NCBI RefSeq assembly: GCF_019703515.2
Contig: NC_059358.1
Span: 45,394,594-45,458,593 of the forward strand
Length of the DNA: 64,000 nucleotides
Direction of reading: 5' to 3'
Source of the DNA: Myxocyprinus asiaticus
Lineage: Eukaryota > Chordata > Actinopteri > Cypriniformes > Catostomidae
Shown here: positions 57,895 to 64,000 of the stretch, in pieces
How the letters are laid out: every line of letters starts with the position of its first letter
Numbering within the stretch: position 1 is the stretch's first letter
The notes under the pieces: model-generated
The model's database searches: none
The model's input: only the letters and a program-made list of their open reading frames with translations
Told to the model about the DNA's origin: nothing
Program-made: the position numbers and the translations under genes

Positions 57895-60400
57895 GACATA
57901 AAAGAGTTCATCAGAGTTAAAGTTTGTCAGTTGTTTTTGCAGATAAATTCTAATCATTTTAATGAAGAATATTAATATTTCTTAGAAAAACTTCTGACTG
58001 CTGCATGTTTATTGCAATCTAATCAAGCAATGGACACCTGGATACGACAACCATTGAATGCACAAACTCGCTTTTGTCACCGCAGAATGGGCTGGCAGTG
58101 CTTTTTTTATCTCAAAAGGAAAATTAGCACGATTATGAATTGGGATGCTGTGCACAGACTAACTGTAACTAAAAATACTTTGTTATCTGGTGATTATTGT
58201 TGTTATTATTATTATTTATGATAATTAAATCAAGCCAATAATTGCTGGGGAAACATAAGGGAAAACATATATGTTTATTAGACGTGAATAAGCCTCACAG
58301 GACATCATCATGTTTTTGAGGAGTGATACACAATCATAAGACCTATAGCATTTTTTGAGGGTAGGGGCTTAGCCCTCAATGTTCGTGTGTTATTGTTTAT
58401 TTTATTCTCTTTTGATTTTTTTTTTTTTTCAATCATTCATAGTTACACCTTTTGCTTTCTTGTCTTTATTCAGCAAGTGTCAAGTTCATTGTCGGGGCAC
58501 TGAGCCACATGCAGTTCTTCACTTACTGCCTATCTGAGGCCCACTCGCCATTCCATTGAATTCATGAAATAAAATGCAACCAAACATGACCTGTTCCTGA
58601 TTTACTTTGGCTGACATGCAGTTGCATTTTGCTTGTTTTTTATTTTATTTTATTTTTGTATAAGATTTGAACCTGAAAACGGCCCCTCGCACTCAAAGCA
58701 TGAATCCCTAGTGTAATTAATTTATTGATCATCTGAGTAATTGATCATCTGTTTTATTCAACTGTTTTTGTATCAAAAAGGTAAATGTAATACACCAAAA
58801 GTGTGTTAAAAGTGTTACCAGTTCATCCAACCTGGTCTTAGAGAATAGCTTTGCTGGTAGGCTACATCAAGCCAAAAATCCATGGCACTCACATGGGGTA
58901 TAGGCCTAATATTAGTAAGGCCAGCTATTATAATGGGGTAACTATATATATTTATATATATATAAATAAAACATAATCTAAAAATGTTTAGATTTTTTAG
59001 ATTTTTTATAAAATATATATATATAAAACATAAAACATAATCAAATTGTGGCTAGAAGAGCCTTAATCATGTGCAACAATTATTTTACTTAATTCCCCTT
59101 AAGTTTTGAACACATTCGCTGTCCATAAATAATATTTTATTGTGTAATGGTTGAACACATAGTAAAGGTAACATCTTGTTTGTATGAAGATCATATAGTC
59201 CAGATGTTAAAGAGAGATAACTGCATAATAGATAAGGGTGTCATTTTAGTATTGAATAATGATTGCAGTTCATGGTTAGTTGTTGTATCCTAAAAATAAA
59301 AGGAAAACTATTTGTAGCCAAAATGTAAGGTTCATATTGTTCTGTTAACACATAGCCTACTGAATATGGACACAAATGTACTCCCCCACCAATATTTCAC
59401 TTTTAAAAATGTATATAGACATGACAGGCAAAATAAAGTCCTTTTTGACTGTAGCCATGGCAACGTGCGCACCTGAAACTGTAACGCGAGCACCGCATTG
59501 ACAGTAAAAAAAAAAAAGCTGTCCTCAATATAGGCTACACGATTAACTTGCGGTGATTTAGCGCTTGACAATGTCCCGTGTGAAAAGGCTTTTATTCTGA
59601 AGGAAAGGAATGAGGAAGAACAGATGACATTGCAGGTTTAACCAATCAGTTGAAATGGGCATCACATCCATCCATTTGTGCAAATCAAATAATAAGATTT
59701 TACACTTATTTTAAGCGCTTGAATTAAAAAATGAGAAATCAGGCTGAATTCCTGTCTTTCTATTTCTTATATGAAATGAAAAAATGAAAAATAAAGTGTT
59801 TTCTCAATTTTGCTAATTTCTTTCTAGATTAAAAATTAGTAAATGTTTGGTTTATTGGTTATTCCGTTTTGAAGACAAAAAAATAAAAAAAATAAAAATA
59901 AAAATAAAAAAATAAAAAAAAATAATATCCAAAGGTTACACTGACCAACAGCACACTGTTTTTAAAATTAATTGAGTTTTTATTTTTGAAAAATGCAGCT
60001 CACAGTGTTGGTTACATATATTTGTCCAGTATTTCCTGTTTGGGGTGTCACATGACATGTCAGCCCACTCCCTCAGCGAGACTGTTAATTAGCTTGTTAA
60101 TATATTAGAGCAATGCATCGATAACACTGCTAATCCTATCACAGTACTGCATTGATCTCAAACTGAGCATGCTGACAGTAAGTGCTTTCAGCAGCGCACC
60201 GCTCAATAGTGCTCACACATTCAGCTCTCTTGCAGCTAATTGGCTAAAATAAGCCAAACATTTTGATTTCTCTCTCCAGCTTAAATCAATGATGGGTGTC
60301 ACCGCTGAATTCAGATGACTTTCTTAACCGTTTGAGCCTGTTTCCCACCACATATTAAATCTGCCCTCATTTTGATTTACATTTCTGCTTTTTTGACTAT
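57895..60400. other. AT-rich intergenic DNA, no gene
   Basis: AT runs at 58938-58972 and 59013-59027 and an A/T-rich simple repeat at 59876-59926. 60160-60330 is balanced and non-repetitive (AGCTAATTGGCTAAAATAAG) and may be host non-coding DNA. Frames at 58012-58221 and 59332-59571 have no recognisable content. Confidence 0.4.
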
Positions 60401-60406
60401 GTTCAG

Positions 60407-60575
60407 AATACTACCATTTCTTATATTTTTACTGCGCATAGTATGTTAATTATTTGTGTACATAGAATACCCGAATGGCCAACTACATTTGCCAAAATAT
60501 GAAGTATACAGCAGAGCACACTGTTTGAGAGCCTAATATTTACATCAATGCAAAGCTGAAATTTATCTTGCATTT
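60407..60575 (+). repeat. Dispersed repeat, copy A
   Basis: Matches 63160-63325 in the same orientation: ATAGAATACCC, GGCCAACTACATTTGCC or GACCGACTACATTTGCC, then a GTATAC(A)CAGAGCAC block. Non-coding. Confidence 0.6.
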
Positions 60576-61884
60576 CCAATGTGATGAACCTGAAGTGATA
60601 TCAAACCAATTTTTAAAGGGGGTCAAGGTTTGGCTGGTTAGCTTTATCAATTAGCCCCTGCTTGTATAGATGCCATAACTAAATCAATTATGTTGGTAAA
60701 AAGCATCTTTCTCCATTGATAGCTATTCAAAAGTAGTCATGTATTCAGATTTTATTTATTTATTTTTTGCAAGAAATATATATATTGGAAATATTTATAT
60801 TAAAGTAGATATTTCTCCTGAGCCCGTTTTTCATTTAGAGGGCAATTAATAGCGTGAAATAAACTTAAGAAATAGTTTTTCCCTATTTCAAGGAGTACTA
60901 ATTCTGCATTCCATTCAACTTGGATAATCAGAATTTCCAACTTTTTACAAGGAAAACTGACATAATCGCTACTCTTCAGCTCTGATTTCGCCGAGATGCA
61001 GGTGCATGACAACATGCAAACATGTTGGCACCCAGGGAGATGTACAGAGTTAATAATAAACATTCACTTTTAACAAATGGTAGGATTACAACATTGTTTA
61101 TCCATTTGGTTGCTAGGAGATGTGTCTGTTGACAACCGAATACCAGCTAAGCTAACTGCAACATAGCAATTATTGTTACTTATACATCATCTTTCGAGCA
61201 TCATGCAATAGAGTGCCTTTATGGTTGGAGATCCCACTTTAAATGGAATGCAGGATAATACAGATTGAGTCACATGACATTTACAGCTCAGCTGATTGGT
61301 TAAAAAAATTTCTTTGGAACTGAGTGATCATCAAGCAAAGATGGCAGCATGCTGATCGAGTACTTTCGGGGCACTGCCTGAACAACTAGCATTGAGAAGA
61401 ATGGAAAAAATAATGTGTAGCTCTGTCCAGGTGCAGTATATTAGAACTTATTTCCTTTGATCCCCTTCTTGACTTATGATTTGATTGCCAAAAGTTAGGT
61501 CATTTTACCACAAAAAAACATAAATCATATAAGATGTAAGAGCTAAATGAGATATAGCACTCACTGAATTAAACATGCTACATAATGAGGTCACATGACA
61601 CCAATATAGCATACTACTGTTTGAATTGTTTCTTGTTGCATAATGTTACTTACTACTTACACTTACTACTTTAAAATATTTTGTCCTATCCCAGCTGAAA
61701 ATGCACAGAAAACTTTAAATAGGTCATTCATAAGTAGATTTCCTTGAAAACTGTCAATACCAGGGCCATTTCTGAGCATATGTGGCCCCAAAACAAAATC
61801 CTTCTTGGAGGCCCACCACAATCCCTTCCCATCTCTGGCTCATTACATTTTCCCTTCCATCTCAGGCCACAAAGGGACCCCCTA
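60576..61884. other. AT-rich intergenic DNA
   Basis: No gene recognised. Frames at 60800-61063 and 61744-62051 are unremarkable; the latter overlaps the SINE. Confidence 0.4.
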
Positions 61885-62073
61885 TACATTTACATTTATG
61901 CATTTTGCAGATGCTTTTATCCAAAGCAACTTATAGTGCACTTATTACAGGGACAATCCCCCTGGAGCAACCTGGAGTTAAGTGCCTTGCTCAAGGACAC
62001 ACAATGGTGATGGCTGTGGAGATTGAACCAGCAACCTGTTATGCGCTTTAGCCCACTACGCCACCACCACTCT
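61885..62073 (-). repeat. tRNA-derived SINE (antisense, essentially complete)
   Basis: Read on the minus strand from 62073: GGTGGTGGCGTAGTGGGCTA is a tRNA-like 5' end with A box, GGTTGCTGGTTCAATC is the B box, and a central AAGGCACTTAACTCCAGGTT block leads to the tail CTATAAGTTGCTTTGGATAA ending ATGCATAAATGTAAATGTA. This order is that of a SINE family very common in cyprinids (from memory). The tail also occurs alone at 13612-13660. Confidence 0.85.
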
Positions 62074-63159
62074 AATTGAGCCATAATGGAGTCTTACTTG
62101 AAGCTTGAGTCTTACTTGAAGCTTTTAGTATATATATGTAAATATAATTTTAAAAAAACACCCTGCTTTGTGGAGCCGGGGGCCCTAAGTGGCCTCTTAT
62201 ACTGCTTATAGCTAGAAATGCCCTGGTCAACACGTGTCTCTTTGATGTTATCACATATTGCCATTTGTTAGAATGATATGACCTGCCCAACACAGTAACA
62301 CTGACTCAGCCAATAGCGAGAATTTGTGGCAGGACTATCTGTTTGGTCGACCAATGTCAAGGAGTATTTTTGGAAAGTTGTTTGAAAACAATCATTACTT
62401 TTGCAGTTATATTTGGTGATACTAGCGGCACAGAAATAGTACGTACTAGTAGACACTTAGTATGAAAAGTACACAGTATACTGCAAGCACTATGCACTAA
62501 GCAGCGTAAACAAAGCTTGTTGGTTGTATACTCTGCATCCTGTCTTTTGTCAGTTTTACCTTTTTCTTTATCTTTTCTTATTTTCCTTCATTTTTTACTT
62601 ATTTTACTCTTCTGTCTCTACTCATCTCTCTCTCTATCTGTTTCTCCTCTCTTCTCCCTCATTTCTCTCATCTTTATCTCTGTCTCTGTGTCTTGAAGGC
62701 GCATCTGAAGTGCAGCTGGCATCTGAATTAGTGCAGAGCAGCTGAGGCTCATAAATCAGGCCGAGCGGCAGAATTCCATGTGTGGCACTGGCACGCACTC
62801 TGTCAGCTATTAAATAAAGATGTAGCGATGCAGGGGGTCAGAGGTGCCAGTCCTCAGCCAACTCACACCCTCCCCGACCCCTCGGTAAACATACGCCGGT
62901 CACCCCAAATCCCCATCATCCTCTCATCTTGTTCACCACTCCAATGGTGGCATGGGTGCAGGATGTACCCGACTCAGGCCCTGTGGTGTTGTTTGTGTGG
63001 TCTCCTCAGCTCTCCCCCATCACGGCTCACAGGTCGCCTCTCTCCATGTGACAGGAACCCTACACTGAGACAGTGTTTGTAATGATGTCAAACATGCTCT
63101 GATTATGTGGGCTAATATTGCACTTGCCTTTATCACCACACTCACTCGCATACTACCAT
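62074..63159. other. Intergenic DNA with a pyrimidine-rich tract and possible constrained sequence
   Basis: 62540-62690 is a C/T-rich tract. 62695-63075 is balanced and non-repetitive (GAGGCTCATAAATCAGGCCG), the sort of sequence that can be a conserved non-coding element. No splice-bounded exon is convincing; frames at 62524-62745 and 62780-63082 are not recognised. Confidence 0.35.
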
Positions 63160-63325
63160 ACTACTCTTACAATTTCTGTAGTATATTGCATGTATACTGT
63201 GCATAGCATGTGAATTTTCAGCTGGCATAGAATACCCAGTTGACCGACTACATTTGCCGAAATGTGGGGTATACAACAGAGCACGCTGCATGAGATAATG
63301 TCTACCACAATGCAAGGGCGTTGGT
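63160..63325 (+). repeat. Dispersed repeat, copy B
   Basis: Direct-orientation match of 60407-60575, including ATAGAATACCC, GACTACATTTGCCGAAAT and ACAACAGAGCACGCTG. Confidence 0.6.
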
Positions 63326-63382
63326 TTGGTTTGAATTTTGTCAGGGACATATTACAAGCATAATATTCAAAATGTTGGTATT

Positions 63383-63696
63383 AAGAAAATGCGAGAAAGT
63401 CAATCTGATAATATAGGCAAAATAACATTACTAGCCTACTTCACATAAAAAGTCTCATTTCTTATTTCTCTGCCCCACCATACTAAATATTAGTGTCTTT
63501 TTATTAAATTTCTAAATAATAAACTAATCAAAAACTGACCACTATGGCTGCATGATTTTGGAGGAAAAATGTGATATATGATAAAATTGGATAATGTGAC
63601 AGTGATATGCAATGTGATAATGGGTCAAAATCAAATGTTATCTTTTTCAAGAAGATTTACCTCGAGAAAATGATATCCAAGGGACATGAAGTGACC
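63383..63696 (+). repeat. Dispersed repeat, copy 2 of the 2829-3150 family
   Basis: Inverted relative to the first copy. Contains GAGAAAGTCAATCTGATAAT, AATATAGGCAAAATAACATT, TTTCTCTGCCCCACCATACT and TGGCTGCATGATTTTGGAGG, matching in the same order. No coding capacity. Confidence 0.6.
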
Positions 63697-63753
63697 TTCG
63701 GTAAAATGTATTATTTAGCATTAAACAAATGAAAACTGGATGGAAACGCTAAC

Positions 63754-64000
63754 TGTTGTGTTCTGTGAAATACTATGATTCTGTGAATGAACACTAGATG
63801 GCAGTCTAACCCCAATAAGTGAAAACTGAGAGAGCGGGACAGAAGGAGAGTTGTGGTTGTTGTTGTGTTGAAGATGTTCACTTCTTTGCATTGATGCATT
63901 AAAAAGCTTGTTGCTGGAATTTAGCCTTGCTGAGTTCTTCTACGCACTACAACACCACAAATTGGCGACGAGGATACCCCACACTGCAGCTTTGTTTTGT
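63754..64000 (+). mobile_element. 5' LTR and leader of a Gypsy-type retrotransposon, running off the window
   Basis: 63754-63959 has LTR ends TGTTGTG and CACCACA, an ATTAAA poly-A signal (GCATTAAAAAGC near 63895) and an ACTAGATGGCAG word. It is followed after AAT by TGGCGACGAGGATACCCC (63963 on). TGGCGACGAGG directly behind an LTR is the primer-binding-site region I recall from Gypsy/Ty3-type elements. No coding sequence is inside the window. Confidence 0.75.
63963..63980 (+). promoter_or_regulatory. Primer-binding site candidate
   Basis: TGGCGACGAGGATACCCC begins three bases after the LTR end with TGG, as expected for pairing with the 3' CCA end of a tRNA primer. The tRNA is not identified here. 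Confidence 0.6.

Overview
The window looks like repeat-rich, gene-poor nuclear DNA from a teleost fish, probably a cypriniform. The repeat combination points that way: several Tc1 families including a Sleeping Beauty-type one, a DIRS-type tyrosine-recombinase element, fish L1 and CR1/L2-like LINEs, Gypsy-like LTR elements, a tRNA-derived SINE, and hAT-like repeats, all recognised from memory of the families. I find no host protein-coding gene, no functional tRNA or rRNA gene, and no CRISPR array. Every long coding stretch belongs to a transposon, and every one carries a stop, frameshift or deletion.

Layout. 1-8.8 kb: AT-rich DNA with small dispersed repeats, a Tc1 5' fragment, a foldback repeat, and a hAT-like interval holding an exon-like ORF with a splice donor. 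8.96-13.03 kb: an internally deleted DIRS-type element (+). 13-18.35 kb: AT-rich filler and three Tc1 remnants. 18.37-25.67 kb: nearly full-length L1-A (-) with a 14-bp target duplication, interrupted in ORF1 by a 1838-bp TGT...ACA element. 25.7-31.3 kb: a solo LTR, SINE and Tc1 debris, L1-B and L1-C 3' pieces, and a TTAA-flanked MITE. 31.8-33.9 kb: non-autonomous LTR element 1 (-). 34.1-35.4 kb: L1-D (+). 35.4-38.3 kb: nothing recognised.

38.37-51.29 kb is a five-level nest. A Sleeping Beauty-like Tc1 (-) contains full-length L1-E (-, 18-bp TSD). L1-E contains a CR1/L2-like LINE (+, 6-bp TSD). That LINE contains a second Tc1 (+, TA TSD), and its left arm contains a 376-bp piece of L1 almost identical to part of the enclosing L1-E.

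52.1-53.6 kb: two more Tc1 remnants. 54.1-57.9 kb: non-autonomous LTR element 2 (-), with a Gag-like ORF that runs into a proline-rich 39-bp minisatellite and is interrupted by a second copy of the TGT...ACA element. 57.9-64 kb: mostly unique AT-rich DNA, one SINE, and at the edge the 5' LTR and primer-binding site of a Gypsy-type element that continues outside the window.

There is no operon-like cooperation to describe. The biology here is the order of insertions, how non-autonomous elements are built, and microsatellites growing inside transposon copies.
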